64,000 nt of DNA from Clostridium liquoris (GCF_002995785.1 NZ_PVXO01000044.1:62001-126000), one strand, 5' to 3'; positions 26,884 to 36,346 are shown, counted from the first letter of the stretch. Program-made: numbers and translations. Notes: generated by a model from the letters alone, not told the origin.

Positions 26884-28167
26884 TATAAAATTAATCAAAA
26901 ATATAACTGAAATTATATACATAGGAATAGAAACATCTTTGGTTTTTTTACTAGCTATTTTAACAATTGGGTATGTAATAAATCCAAATGCCATACCATC
27001 CACAATACTAAATGTAAGTGGTACCATAATTATTGTCAAAAATGCTGGAAAACCTTCTGAAAAATCATTGAAATCTATATTCAATACGTTTTTCATCATT
27101 AATCCACCTATGATAATCAATATAGGAGAAATAGCACTGTTTGGTATTATCTTTATTAGTGGGAGAAAAAATAAAGATAATAAAAATAAAAATCCCGTAA
27201 CAATAGAGGTTAATCCTGTTCTTCCTCCTGCTGCTATTCCTGCTGCAGTTTCTATAGTTGCCACAGTAGGGCTTGTACCTAACACTCCACAGGTAATAGC
27301 TGATAATGCACAGGCTTTAAAGCTTTTCTTATACTTATCTGGTTCTTTTAGCATTACATTAATTTGTCCATGGAGCAGTCCTAAATTTTCAAAAACAAGT
27401 ACTAAAGTCAATGAAAATACCGCTATCCAAAAAGATAAAGATGCAATATTGCTAAAATCCATAGCTAAGAATACCTGCTTGTAGCTACTTAAAGAAAATC
27501 CAGAAAAAGCAAGCTGTGAAATATCTACAAGGCCAAAGAAATATGCAATGACGGTTCCCCCTATCATGCTTATAAGAAAGTTACCTGGTACTTCCATAAT
27601 AAATAACACTAAGGTAATAACTAAATTTATAAAGGTTACATAGACTTGCGGCTCATTTAAATGACCCAAGGCAACAAAAGTCTTTGGACTATTAATTATA
27701 ATACCACTTTTTTGTAACCCAATAAAAGTGATAAAAAGTCCAATTCCAACAGTTATAGCTTCCTTTAAAGAAGTTGGAATAGATTCCGTTAAAATAGTGG
27801 CTAGTTTTGTAAAAGCTACTATAGAAAATACAATTCCTGAAATAAAAACTGCCGCCAAAGCTTGCTGCCAGGATAATCCCATTGATCCTGCAATAGTATA
27901 AGAAAATAGTGCGTTTACACCCATACCTGGTACCATAATAATTGGTGCATTGCCTATAAAGGCTACAATTAAACATCCTACAAAAGAAGACAATACTGTT
28001 GCAACAATGGCACCCTCTAAAGGTAATCCTGCATCTGAAAGTATAGATGAATTAACCGCAATAATATAGACTATGGCAAAAAAAGATGTGAATCCGGCTA
28101 TTATCTCTCCTTTCACTGTAGCATTGTACTCTTTTAAATTAAATAAGCTATTAATTTTTTTATTCAA
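26866..28167 (-). CDS. NCS2/AzgA-family purine permease
   Basis: 433 residues with about 12 membrane helices. NAPIIMVPGMGVNALFSYTIAG (near 73-94) and ATIETAAGIAAGGRTGLTS are marks of the AzgA/PbuG adenine-guanine-hypoxanthine branch. It imports purine bases with protons. The start is TTG with AAAGGA about 10 bases upstream. It stands alone; no purine riboswitch could be seen in the short leader. Confidence 0.88.
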   Translation of the reverse strand: MNKKINSLFNLKEYNATVKGEIIAGFTSFFAIVYIIAVNSSILSDAGLPLEGAIVATVLSSFVGCLIVAFIGNAPIIMVPGMGVNALFSYTIAGSMGLSWQQALAAVFISGIVFSIVAFTKLATILTESIPTSLKEAITVGIGLFITFIGLQKSGIIINSPKTFVALGHLNEPQVYVTFINLVITLVLFIMEVPGNFLISMIGGTVIAYFFGLVDISQLAFSGFSLSSYKQVFLAMDFSNIASLSFWIAVFSLTLVLVFENLGLLHGQINVMLKEPDKYKKSFKACALSAITCGVLGTSPTVATIETAAGIAAGGRTGLTSIVTGFLFLLSLFFLPLIKIIPNSAISPILIIIGGLMMKNVLNIDFNDFSEGFPAFLTIIMVPLTFSIVDGMAFGFITYPIVKIASKKTKDVSIPMYIISVIFLINFILHATP

Positions 28168-28270
28168 TTCTCTCTTCCTTTGATAATTGTTCCCTCTCCC
28201 ACCCTCATCACATTGGATGCACTAATTATTATATGCAAAAATCAAAAGATAATCAAATGTAATTTCTATT

Positions 28271-29323
28271 TCACAAAAAATCATCTAATGTCAATTGTTC
28301 AATTTTATTTTCCTTTAAATTAGATAAAGTAAGCCCTATTAATCTTATATCATCTTGAAGCTCCATACCATCTATTATTTCACAGGCCGCATTATAAATA
28401 TCCTGTTCACTTTTGATGTATCCATTTAAGGTTTTACTTTTAGTATGACTAACAAAACTAGAAGTTTTTATTTTTACCGTGACAGTTTTGCCTGCTATGT
28501 TCTTTTTACTTAGGCTAATGCCTATATTATGCGCAAACTCTTTTAAATATTTTTTCATTTCTTCTTTATCTTTTATATCTTTTTTTAGAGTTGTTTCATT
28601 TCCAATAGATTTTCTTTCCCTAGCAATCTGAACTTCTCTATTGTCTATTCCCCTTATTCTTTCATATATTTCTGTACCGAATTTTCCGAAATACTCAATG
28701 CAAAATTCTTTTGATAATTTATACATATCTTCAATAGTAAATATGCCTATGTTATGTAACTTTTGAACAGATTTTTTACCCATTCCATAGACTTTACTTA
28801 TTGGCAAAGAATTTAATATATTAGGAATCATATCTTCAGTTATTATCTTTATTCCATCAGGTTTGTTCCAATCTGAGGCAAGCTTAGCTAAGAATTTATT
28901 ATAAGAAATACCTACAGAAATAGTTAAACCCACATTATCTTTTATCTTTTTCTTTATATATAAAGCTACATCCATTGGTTTCATAGGGACATCTGTTATA
29001 TCTAAGTAAGCTTCATCTATAGATAAAGGTTCTACTATTGGAGTTATAGAATAAAATATTTTAAATATCTCTCCAGAAACCTGTCTATATCTCTCATGTC
29101 TTGTAGGAAGATATACTCCGAAAGGGCACTTTTTTCTAGCTATATACATTGGCATAGCAGAATGCACGCCATATTTCCTAGCCTCATAAGAAGCAGTAGC
29201 TACTACCCCTCTCTCTCCTATACCCCCTACAATTACTGGCTTTTCTTTAAGACTTGGGTTATCCCTTTGTTCTACCGATGCAAAAAAAGCATCCATATCT
29301 ACATGCATAATAACTCTATCCAT
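28271..29323 (-). CDS. dinB: DNA polymerase IV (Y family)
   Basis: 350 residues, full length. HVDMDAFFASVEQRDNP (catalytic Asp), SYEARKYGV, SIDEAYLDIT (second acidic pair) and the little-finger domain (KSIGNETT) are all present. It ends with IEQLTLDDFL, like a beta-clamp-binding peptide. It copies past DNA damage. GGGAG precedes the ATG. No LexA box was identified with confidence. Confidence 0.94.
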   Translation of the reverse strand: MDRVIMHVDMDAFFASVEQRDNPSLKEKPVIVGGIGERGVVATASYEARKYGVHSAMPMYIARKKCPFGVYLPTRHERYRQVSGEIFKIFYSITPIVEPLSIDEAYLDITDVPMKPMDVALYIKKKIKDNVGLTISVGISYNKFLAKLASDWNKPDGIKIITEDMIPNILNSLPISKVYGMGKKSVQKLHNIGIFTIEDMYKLSKEFCIEYFGKFGTEIYERIRGIDNREVQIARERKSIGNETTLKKDIKDKEEMKKYLKEFAHNIGISLSKKNIAGKTVTVKIKTSSFVSHTKSKTLNGYIKSEQDIYNAACEIIDGMELQDDIRLIGLTLSNLKENKIEQLTLDDFL

Positions 29324-29412
29324 AACTTCTAACTCCCTATAATATACTCTCTTTCTTTATTGTATTATTTTATCCACAATACTTCAATTTCTTATTCACT
29401 ATAATAACATTA

Positions 29413-29431
29413 AAAAGTGCAATGCACTTTT
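29413..29431. repeat. Orphan GTGC-N3-GCAC hairpin next to a TTGACAG repeat
   Basis: AAAAGTGC pairs with GCACTTTT around AAT. No gene ends here: it lies between the divergent dinB and rubrerythrin genes. AATTGACAGTTGATTAA follows at once, as next to the same hairpin at 20698. Confidence 0.55.
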
Positions 29432-29524
29432 AAAATTGACAGTTGATTAAATTAATAATTACTGTATATTTTGGCTAAACTAAGTTTATAAGTTCAATTA
29501 AAGAATATGAAAGGGGAACATATT

Positions 29525-30115
29525 ATGAAAAGTTTACAAGGAACACAGACTGCTGATAATTTAGCAAAGGCATTTGCTGGAGAATCTCAGGCACGGAATA
29601 GATATACTTATTATGCTAAAGCTGCTGATAAGGAGGGACATAAACATATAGCTTCAATATTTATGGAAACAGCTGATAATGAAAAAGCACATGCTAAAAC
29701 ATTTTTCAATTTTTTAGTAGAAGGTCTTGGGAAAGCCCATATAAAAGTTGATACAGAATATCCTGTTGGATATGGAAATACAAAAGAAAATCTTCAATAT
29801 GCAGCTGAAGGTGAAAAAGAAGAATGGGGTACTGCTTATCCCGCTTTTGCCGATACTGCAAAGGCAGAAGGCTTTCCTGAAATCGAAATGGCTTTTAGAA
29901 AAATTATTGAAATTGAAACATTCCATGAAAAAAGATACCTTGATTTATTAGATAGACTAAAAAATAATAAACTTTACAAACAAGATTCCTCTAGAAAGTG
30001 GAAATGTAGGAACTGCGGATATATTTATGAAGGCTTAGAAGCTCCTAATATCTGTCCAGCTTGTCATCATCCCCAAGGCTACTTTGAAATTATGTATGAT
30101 CCAATTTTAGCTTAA
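29525..30115 (+). CDS. rbr: Rubrerythrin
   Basis: 196 residues. The ferritin-like di-iron domain has AGESQARNRYTYYA, METADNEKAHAKTF and KIIEIETFHEKRY; the C-terminal rubredoxin domain has CRNCGYIYEG and CPACHHPQGYF. It reduces hydrogen peroxide to water in the cytoplasm, protecting anaerobes from oxygen. The ATG at 29525 is fixed by AAAGGGGA 8 bases upstream. Confidence 0.95.
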   Translation: MKSLQGTQTADNLAKAFAGESQARNRYTYYAKAADKEGHKHIASIFMETADNEKAHAKTFFNFLVEGLGKAHIKVDTEYPVGYGNTKENLQYAAEGEKEEWGTAYPAFADTAKAEGFPEIEMAFRKIIEIETFHEKRYLDLLDRLKNNKLYKQDSSRKWKCRNCGYIYEGLEAPNICPACHHPQGYFEIMYDPILA

Positions 30116-30147
30116 GGCACAGCATTTAAGAATTAAGGGTGAGTAAT

Positions 30148-30300
30148 GGAAGCTTTTCTGACCTTGATATTACAGAAAAGCTTCCAATAAAATTTTCTTA
30201 AATAATAAATAAGAAATAAAAAAGAATAAATATAGATGATTTTTCTCCATTAACATTGTATAACAAATTACTATTTTTCGTAATGACAATGGAGAAAAAT
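30148..30300. repeat. Modular intergenic repeat after rubrerythrin
   Basis: GGAAGCTTTTCTG (30148-30160) pairs with CAGAAAAGCTTCC (30173-30185); the loop ACCTT is shared with the hairpin at 20757-20795. Further on, ATTTTTCTCCATTAACATT faces AATGACAATGGAGAAAAAT. Both modules are found in the element downstream of feoB. The first hairpin may also end the rubrerythrin transcript. Confidence 0.6.
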
Positions 30301-30307
30301 TATTCTC

Positions 30308-30763
30308 CTACAAATTATTACATTTTGAAACTTCTTTTATTATTTCTATGATTTCTTTGGTTATGTTATTCAATTTACTTTGCAATAGCGAACTAAGCTC
30401 TAAACTAAATTTAATTTCTTCTACTTCAATGGCTATAATATATCCTTTTACTTCTTTTTTATATAAATTAATTAGTGTAATTAAGCTGCAACCATGCTGT
30501 GAATATAAATTTCCTTTATAGATGTAATTTTCTATTGGAATTACTGTAATGTCTCCTGGTTCCCTCCCTGTTATAGCAGCATCCAATATGAATAAGAAAT
30601 CCCCCGGCTGTATTTTAGAGGCACAATATTGGAAATCAGTTTCTCCTGTTATGAATTCTATATTTCTGTCTTCTAAATAATCCTTTATTCTCTCTCCCAC
30701 TCTAATACCTACCCCGTCATCACCCATCAATATATTCCCTATAGAAATAACTTTTACAGCCAT
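30308..30763 (-). CDS. [NiFe] hydrogenase maturation protease
   Basis: 151 residues of the HyaD/HybD/HoxM family. SIGNILMGDDGVGIRV near 7-22 carries the nickel-sensing acidic residue; ILDAA near 59 and the HGCS motif near 90 are further ligands. It removes the C-terminal tail of the large subunit after nickel insertion. It directly follows the large-subunit gene. Confidence 0.9.
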   Translation of the reverse strand: MAVKVISIGNILMGDDGVGIRVGERIKDYLEDRNIEFITGETDFQYCASKIQPGDFLFILDAAITGREPGDITVIPIENYIYKGNLYSQHGCSLITLINLYKKEVKGYIIAIEVEEIKFSLELSSLLQSKLNNITKEIIEIIKEVSKCNNL

Positions 30764-30764
30764 A

Positions 30765-32174
30765 TTATAAAACCCTAATCTCTATAGGTTCCCGCCCTTC
30801 TACTATTACATGGGTAGCACAGGATACACATGGATCAAAAGCTCTAGCTATTCTTCCTAATTCTATAGGATCTTCTGTATTTTTTACTTCTGTTCCAACA
30901 AGAGCTTTTTCTGTTGTCCCATATAATCCTTTTTCATCCTTAGGAGAAAGGTTCCACATAGTGGGAGTAATAATATCGTAATTTTTAATTACCTTGTTTT
31001 CTATAGATACCCAATGTCCTAAAGCTCCTCTGGTAGTATCTATTAGTCCTACTCCATATGCCTTGTCAGGCATGGAGTAAATTTCTTGATTATTATTTTT
31101 AATCTCTACTTTTTGACATAATATCTCCATAATCTCTGCAATTCTTTTAGTTTCTATTGCCCGGGCAATTATTCTATCCATAGTGCCATTACCACCTTTA
31201 TATTCTCCATTTATGATAAGCCTAGCTAAAGGTCCTACTTGCATAGGCAAGCCTTCATATCTGGGCGCCTTAATAAAGGTGTAAGCTTTCTTTTTTGAAA
31301 TATCCACTTGGTATTCTATGTCCTCCCCAGGCCTTTTTACATTTTTATCACTTATATACCATGCATAATGTATATTTTCTGTAATTTTATTGGAATCCAA
31401 TTCATAAGTCTTTCCATCAATACTAACTCCAGGATTTGCATAAATTAATTCCTTTTCATGATAATTGTTAAATACCCCATAACTCATAAAATATGGATAG
31501 GTTATTCCCTTCTTAAAATAATCGGGATAATATTTCGCAATAATATAGGCATCCTCTAGCATTACATTGCTAAATTCTTTTATCTTTGAAATAATTGATT
31601 TTACCTTTTCTAATTTATAGGCATCTATATTTACTGTAACTCCGCCTACAAAAATGCCATGATTATGAGGGGCTTTCCCTCCTAAAACCGCTAATCCTTC
31701 ATGAGCTAATCTACTGTATTCTATTGCTTTTATATAATTTTTACTTATTCTTTCATTTAAGTGATTAGGCAATCTAAAGTCTTTAGAATCTTGAGGTGAA
31801 ATAGGATGAATATCTGGAAGTTTAACATAACTAGGTATAACATATAAATAAAAATGCCTAATATGATTTTGCAAAAATTCAAATCCATGTAATATATCCC
31901 TGATGTATTTATCATTTTCATTAGGGAATACCTTTAAAGCATCTTCTAATGCTAAAGTAGACGCCATGCCATGTGCTGTTGAACAAATTCCACATATTCT
32001 TTCAGTAAAATATATAGCATCCAAAGGTGACCTTCCCCTAAGCATTTTCTCAAATCCTCTAAATAATAATCCGCTAGTAGAAGCATCTATAACTAAGTTT
32101 CCTTCTACTTTCGCAGTTATCTCTAAAAAACCGCTCATTCTAGTTATTGGATCAATAGTTATGACTTTACTCAT
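30765..32174 (-). CDS. [NiFe] hydrogenase large subunit
   Basis: 469 residues. The active site ligands are in RICGICSTAHG near 62-72 and DPCVSCATH near the C-terminus, followed by a tail (VIVEGREPIEIRVL) to be cut off by the protease. It splits or forms H2 at the Ni-Fe centre. No selenocysteine: both C-terminal ligands are TGT/TGC cysteines. Start at 32174 with GGAGG 6 bases upstream. It follows the small subunit by 17 bases. Confidence 0.93.
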   Translation of the reverse strand: MSKVITIDPITRMSGFLEITAKVEGNLVIDASTSGLLFRGFEKMLRGRSPLDAIYFTERICGICSTAHGMASTLALEDALKVFPNENDKYIRDILHGFEFLQNHIRHFYLYVIPSYVKLPDIHPISPQDSKDFRLPNHLNERISKNYIKAIEYSRLAHEGLAVLGGKAPHNHGIFVGGVTVNIDAYKLEKVKSIISKIKEFSNVMLEDAYIIAKYYPDYFKKGITYPYFMSYGVFNNYHEKELIYANPGVSIDGKTYELDSNKITENIHYAWYISDKNVKRPGEDIEYQVDISKKKAYTFIKAPRYEGLPMQVGPLARLIINGEYKGGNGTMDRIIARAIETKRIAEIMEILCQKVEIKNNNQEIYSMPDKAYGVGLIDTTRGALGHWVSIENKVIKNYDIITPTMWNLSPKDEKGLYGTTEKALVGTEVKNTEDPIELGRIARAFDPCVSCATHVIVEGREPIEIRVL

Positions 32175-32191
32175 AAAATACCTCCATTGTA

Positions 32192-33067
32192 TCAATATCG
32201 AACAAAGGGTTCCATTCCATCTGGAAAATATGCCTGTGCGCAGCCAATACATGGTGTATTAGCTTCAACAGGCCAATTTACATATCCATTCCATTTTCTT
32301 CTTGGGCAATCTGTTCTTGTAACTGGTCCCCTGCATCCAAGCTTAAACATGCATTCCTTTTCCCCTAGTTTTTTAGCAAATATCCCCTTATCAAAATATC
32401 CTCTTCTTGTACAAGAATCGTGAATAGTAGCCCCATAGAATATAATAGGTCTTCCTAGAGAGTCTAATTCTGGTTTACCGTGAGCCACCAAATGAGCTAA
32501 TGTTCCTGTTACCCAATCTGGATGGCAGGGGCAGCCAGGTAATCTTATAACTTCTCTGTTCAGCACGTCCTTTACGCTTTTGCTGCCTGAGGGATTAGGT
32601 CTTGCTGCAGAAATTCCTCCATGTGAAGCGCAAGTCCCTACAGCCAATACATATTTTGCTTTTTCTCCTGCCATTTTTACTGCTTCTAAAGCTGTAATAT
32701 TCTTACCCTTATATTTTGCAACAATATTATATAATCCATTGTCCTTAGTAGAAACTGCTCCATCCACTAATAAAATAAATTCAGTATCTAAAGTATCTAA
32801 AAATATTTGAAACGCTTTTTCCCCTTCCTCCCCCATAAGACTATTATTATAGGTTAAATTGATTAATTGAGTTAATACATAATCTAGCCCTGGATTTTCT
32901 CCATTTAAAAATGAAATGATGTTTCCAGAGCACCCCGTCACTTCTAACCACATAGCATTAATTTTTTTCGCCTTTCCTTCCCTTATAAGTGCTATAGCTT
33001 CTTCTGAAAGTAACTTAGCAGTAGATTCTTTACAGGGCATTAGTGGACATTCTATTTCTTGTTTCAC
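32192..33067 (-). CDS. [NiFe] hydrogenase small subunit
   Basis: 291 residues. Fe-S ligands: WLEVTGCSGN (proximal), GTCASHGG, RLPGCPCHPD, HDSCTRRGYF, GCRGPVTRTDCP and TPCIGCAQAYFPD. There is no Tat signal peptide or C-terminal membrane helix, so the enzyme is cytoplasmic. It passes electrons between the large subunit and a partner, perhaps the cytochrome-b5-like protein upstream. Start GTG with GGAGGAGTTAAA before it. Confidence 0.93.
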   Translation of the reverse strand: MKQEIECPLMPCKESTAKLLSEEAIALIREGKAKKINAMWLEVTGCSGNIISFLNGENPGLDYVLTQLINLTYNNSLMGEEGEKAFQIFLDTLDTEFILLVDGAVSTKDNGLYNIVAKYKGKNITALEAVKMAGEKAKYVLAVGTCASHGGISAARPNPSGSKSVKDVLNREVIRLPGCPCHPDWVTGTLAHLVAHGKPELDSLGRPIIFYGATIHDSCTRRGYFDKGIFAKKLGEKECMFKLGCRGPVTRTDCPRRKWNGYVNWPVEANTPCIGCAQAYFPDGMEPFVRY

Positions 33068-33089
33068 TTTAACTCCTCCATAATAATCG

Positions 33090-33536
33090 CTAAGGTTTAA
33101 GTATTCCTACTTTAGGCAAATTAGATAATATGCCTAAGTTTCCATGGCATCCATTAAACTGAGATGTTAAATCTTTACCTGCAATAAGCCCAAAATGGCT
33201 AGCTCCTCCCCAAGTAGCCTCATTGCTTACATCATATACCCTTCCATTTACTGCTACATAAGCAGGCTTTCCCATAGTTCCATCATAATTAGAAAGTTCT
33301 TCTAAAGTAAATTCTTTCGTCTGCCTAGAGTTTATTTTTATGTTTTCCTTATCTATATGTCTATAAATTTCTGTAATAGATTTTAATGCATTCATCATAT
33401 CTGTATATAATAAATTCTCGTAGTAAGCTATTTGTATGGGACAAGACGTATATCGCATGGATTTTCTATAATAACAGTTTCTATTAACTTTTTCTTTTAT
33501 CTCTTTTAATTTTTCACTATTACTATAAGTCTCCAT
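33090..33536 (-). CDS. Cytochrome b5-like domain protein, hydrogenase-linked
   Basis: 148 residues. Residues about 70-148 form a cytochrome b5-like heme/steroid-binding domain: FTLEELSNYDG, PAYVAVNGRVYDVS, HFGLIAGKDLTSQF, CHGNLGIL. Residues 1-65 are helical with two cysteines. It is soluble. As first gene of the hydrogenase operon it is a candidate electron partner of the small subunit; heme binding is not proven, since the classical HPGG is not present. Confidence 0.78.
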   Translation of the reverse strand: METYSNSEKLKEIKEKVNRNCYYRKSMRYTSCPIQIAYYENLLYTDMMNALKSITEIYRHIDKENIKINSRQTKEFTLEELSNYDGTMGKPAYVAVNGRVYDVSNEATWGGASHFGLIAGKDLTSQFNGCHGNLGILSNLPKVGILKP

Positions 33537-33610
33537 TTTAAGTTTTCCCTCCGCATTTACTTCTTCCTATTAAATATATGTTTAAAATTTATTTTATTGA
33601 ATAGAAAAGG

Positions 33611-33647
33611 CCATGAAAGTAAAAGATTTTAACTTATACTTTCATGG
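33611..33647 (-). terminator. Terminator after the CmpB-like gene
   Basis: CCATGAAAGTA pairs over 11 bases with TACTTTCATGG; on the minus strand CCTTTTCTATT follows. It separates the MFS/CmpB pair from the hydrogenase operon. Confidence 0.7.
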
Positions 33648-33681
33648 TCATAATAAATAATATAGCTTTCCTCTATTTTTT

Positions 33682-34140
33682 CTATGAATATTTTCTTAAT
33701 GAATCATACCCTATTAATACATCATGAAGCTTTTCAAACAATAATCCTGCAATAAACCAAAAAGGAGCATAATCTAATTTTGCTATTCCGCTGATTACAA
33801 AGGGACTATTTTCGTAATTCCAGGGACATATACCTAATATAAATTTTAATATTGAACCAGTAGTATATTCACCTATGAGTATCAATACTGCATACACACC
33901 CCCTCTTAAAATCATTGACCAATTTCTTATTCTATTATGAATAGGTTCAAGAAGAATGAGTAACCCATATATAGGAAACATCCATATATATGTAAATCCT
34001 CTTAATGTTATATCTCCTCTCATTAAAGAATAAGCTCCCGTAAAAAAGATTTCTGTACACCAGCCCATTAATCCATAAATAATAAATCTCATTTTCTTTT
34101 CCATATATTTATTATTTATATTATTTTCTAAAATATGCAT
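33682..34140 (-). CDS. Putative ABC-transporter type IV (CmpB-like) membrane protein
   Basis: About 152 residues with four membrane helices. RFIIYGLMGWCTEIFFTG and RGFTYIWMFPIYGLL are characteristic of the CmpB-like family (PF06541), common in Firmicutes and of unknown function. The start is uncertain: 34140, 34104 and 34092 are all ATG and none has a strong ribosome site. It lies right after the MFS gene and is probably coupled to it. Confidence 0.7.
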   Translation of the reverse strand: MHILENNINNKYMEKKMRFIIYGLMGWCTEIFFTGAYSLMRGDITLRGFTYIWMFPIYGLLILLEPIHNRIRNWSMILRGGVYAVLILIGEYTTGSILKFILGICPWNYENSPFVISGIAKLDYAPFWFIAGLLFEKLHDVLIGYDSLRKYS

Positions 34141-34159
34141 TGTTATAAAATAAGTGAAA

Positions 34160-35389
34160 TTATTCAGCTGAAGTTCTTTTAAAAGACATAGCAAAAAGCA
34201 TCCATACAAGAATAATTGTAATTATTCCGCTTACTATAAAAGTAGAAGATACATTATATTTACTACTTACATATCCGGTAAATAAGCTGCCTATAGGCGT
34301 CACTCCTGTAAATACTAATGAATAGACACTCATTACCCTTCCTCTATATTCATCACAAGAATTTAATTGTATTCTTGAGTTAGCATTAGCAGAAAATAAA
34401 ATATTAAATATACCTATCATAAATAACAGTATTGCACTTACCATAAATGATTTAGTAAATCCCATTCCAATTAAAAATATAGAAATTGCAGTACCGCTAA
34501 GGTATAGCAACGACTCTTTTGGATTGGATTTATTTTTAGCTGCCACAAGTACTGCTGAAATAAAGGAACCTGCCCCCATGCTTGACATTAAATACCCATA
34601 TTCCTTTGATCCCTGATTTAAAACCATTTTTGCTTGAAGAGGAATAAGAACACTGTAATTCATGGCAAAGGTTCCCACTATAGCTATGAGTAAAACTGTT
34701 CTATATATAATTGGATTTTTAGATATATAAACAATACCCTCTTTAATATCCTTAATTATATCTTTCTTTTTGTTTAAAAATCTATTATCTTCTTTTGCCT
34801 TTATTCTATATATACCATATATCAAAGGTATAAAGCTTAAAGCATTTAAGAAAAAACATAAGGTAAATCCAAAATAATGAATCATAATGCCTGAAATTCC
34901 AGGTCCTATGAGTCTGGCTGCATTAAAAACAGAAGAATTTAAGGCTATAGCATTCAATAAGTCCTCTTTACCTACTAATTCTATCATAAAGGATTGTCTT
35001 GTAGGCATATCTATGGTATTTATGCAACCTAGTAAAAATGCTAAAACCAATACATGCCAATACTGTACCTTCTTTGTGAATACTAAAAAAGAAAGTGCAA
35101 ATGCTAGAATCATAAAACTAGTTTGAGTAAAAAGCAAAATTTTTCTTTTGGGAATAGTATCTATTACAGCTCCTGCAAAAAGTGAAAAGATTAGCACAGG
35201 AGTAAATTGCAAGGCACTTACAAATCCTAATTTAAATGAAGAATTAGTAAGTGTAAGTACAAGCCATGCCTGACCAGTATTTTGGATCCATGTACCAATT
35301 AATGAAACCATGGAACCTATCCAAAAATACTTAAATTCTTTATGCATTAATGCTGGGAAATAACTTTTTATTATACTTTTTGTATTCAT
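34160..35389 (-). CDS. MFS exporter (EntS-like)
   Basis: About 409 residues, 12 membrane helices. The start FWIGSMVSLIGTWIQNTGQAW and the loop DTIPKRKILLFTQ match the MFS_3/EntS branch, which exports siderophores, drugs or other small compounds. The ATG at 35389 or GTG at 35398 could start it. Confidence 0.85.
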   Translation of the reverse strand: MNTKSIIKSYFPALMHKEFKYFWIGSMVSLIGTWIQNTGQAWLVLTLTNSSFKLGFVSALQFTPVLIFSLFAGAVIDTIPKRKILLFTQTSFMILAFALSFLVFTKKVQYWHVLVLAFLLGCINTIDMPTRQSFMIELVGKEDLLNAIALNSSVFNAARLIGPGISGIMIHYFGFTLCFFLNALSFIPLIYGIYRIKAKEDNRFLNKKKDIIKDIKEGIVYISKNPIIYRTVLLIAIVGTFAMNYSVLIPLQAKMVLNQGSKEYGYLMSSMGAGSFISAVLVAAKNKSNPKESLLYLSGTAISIFLIGMGFTKSFMVSAILLFMIGIFNILFSANANSRIQLNSCDEYRGRVMSVYSLVFTGVTPIGSLFTGYVSSKYNVSSTFIVSGIITIILVWMLFAMSFKRTSAE

Positions 35390-35456
35390 AACCTTCACTT
35401 TCTATATTTTTATATATAATTTTAAAATTAACTCTATAATATTTATCATTTATTAC

Positions 35457-36307
35457 CTATATAAGCTTTATGTCACTATATTTTTTGAACTCTATAAGTG
35501 TTCCTTCAACTATATTATGCTCTAAATTTCTAAAATTTCTAGAACCACATATAAATCTTAAAGTAAGTATTATCTTTCCCAAATCAATTGAGGTATACAC
35601 TGTATGAGAAAGATTTTGATAATATATGGGATGGGTTTTGGAGGCTATATCTAAAGATTCCTTTACTTCTTCTATATTTCCCATTTCCCCATCTGCTACA
35701 TTAATTATTATTTCCTTGGCTTTTTGCCAGTTGCTGTCTAAGGCAAGATTAAACTGTATCTCATTCCAAGTGTATGGAAAAGTGCTCGTTTCACTTATTA
35801 TCTCTGCTGAAAGTACTTTTATATTAGGAATATGAGTTAGTCTTCCAGTACTTTGTCCATAAGTATTATTATTTTGAGTAACTTCTATTATAGTAGTATA
35901 AAACCAATCTATCTGTAATACATCTCCTATGCTATCACCAATTTTAATTCTATCTCCTACTACAAATGGCTTATGGGAATTTATTATTACCCATCCTAAA
36001 AGCTTGATACTAAATCCTTAAAAGCAAAGGCCATACCTGCTGAGAAAAGTCCAAGGAAGGTTAAGATATCTTCAGATTCATATACCCAAACAGGAGTTAT
36101 TAATACTAAAAATAGAATCTTCACAAAAACAGAAAATACTTTTTTAAATTTTATTGTCTTATGTGAACTCCAATTTGCACCATCAATAGAGTTAATTAAA
36201 ATTTTATTTATCCAATAAATACTTATTAATAAAATTATGGTTAATAAAAATTTGGATAATGTACCCACAGTTGCAAACCTTAAACTAATAGATTTAAATT
36301 CATCCAT
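35457..36307 (-). pseudogene. MscS-family mechanosensitive channel broken by a -1 frameshift
   Basis: Two frames make one protein. The first (35996-36307) covers the membrane helices and ends GLFSAGMAFAFKDLVSSF. The frame then breaks in a run of four T (minus strand AGCTTTTAGGATGG, near 36000). One more T would restore FLGWVIINSHKPFVVGDRIKI and read on without stops through FYTTIIEVTQNNN to the end of the second frame at 35457, about 283 residues in all. It relieves osmotic pressure in intact form. A homopolymer sequencing error or phase variation is also possible. Confidence 0.85.
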
Positions 36308-36346
36308 TTAAAGCCACCCTTCATATATTTATATTTTTATTATATA

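Noticed and set aside
26828-27484. A 218-residue plus-strand gene opposite the purine permease
   Set aside because: It is the antisense shadow of a clear permease gene, with no ribosome site or recognisable protein.
28168-28270. Purine riboswitch before the purine permease
   Set aside because: The leader is short and the conserved loop and junction bases could not be found.
30765-32174. [NiFeSe] hydrogenase
   Set aside because: The C-terminal nickel ligands are both ordinary cysteine codons (DPCVSCATH); no in-frame TGA occurs.
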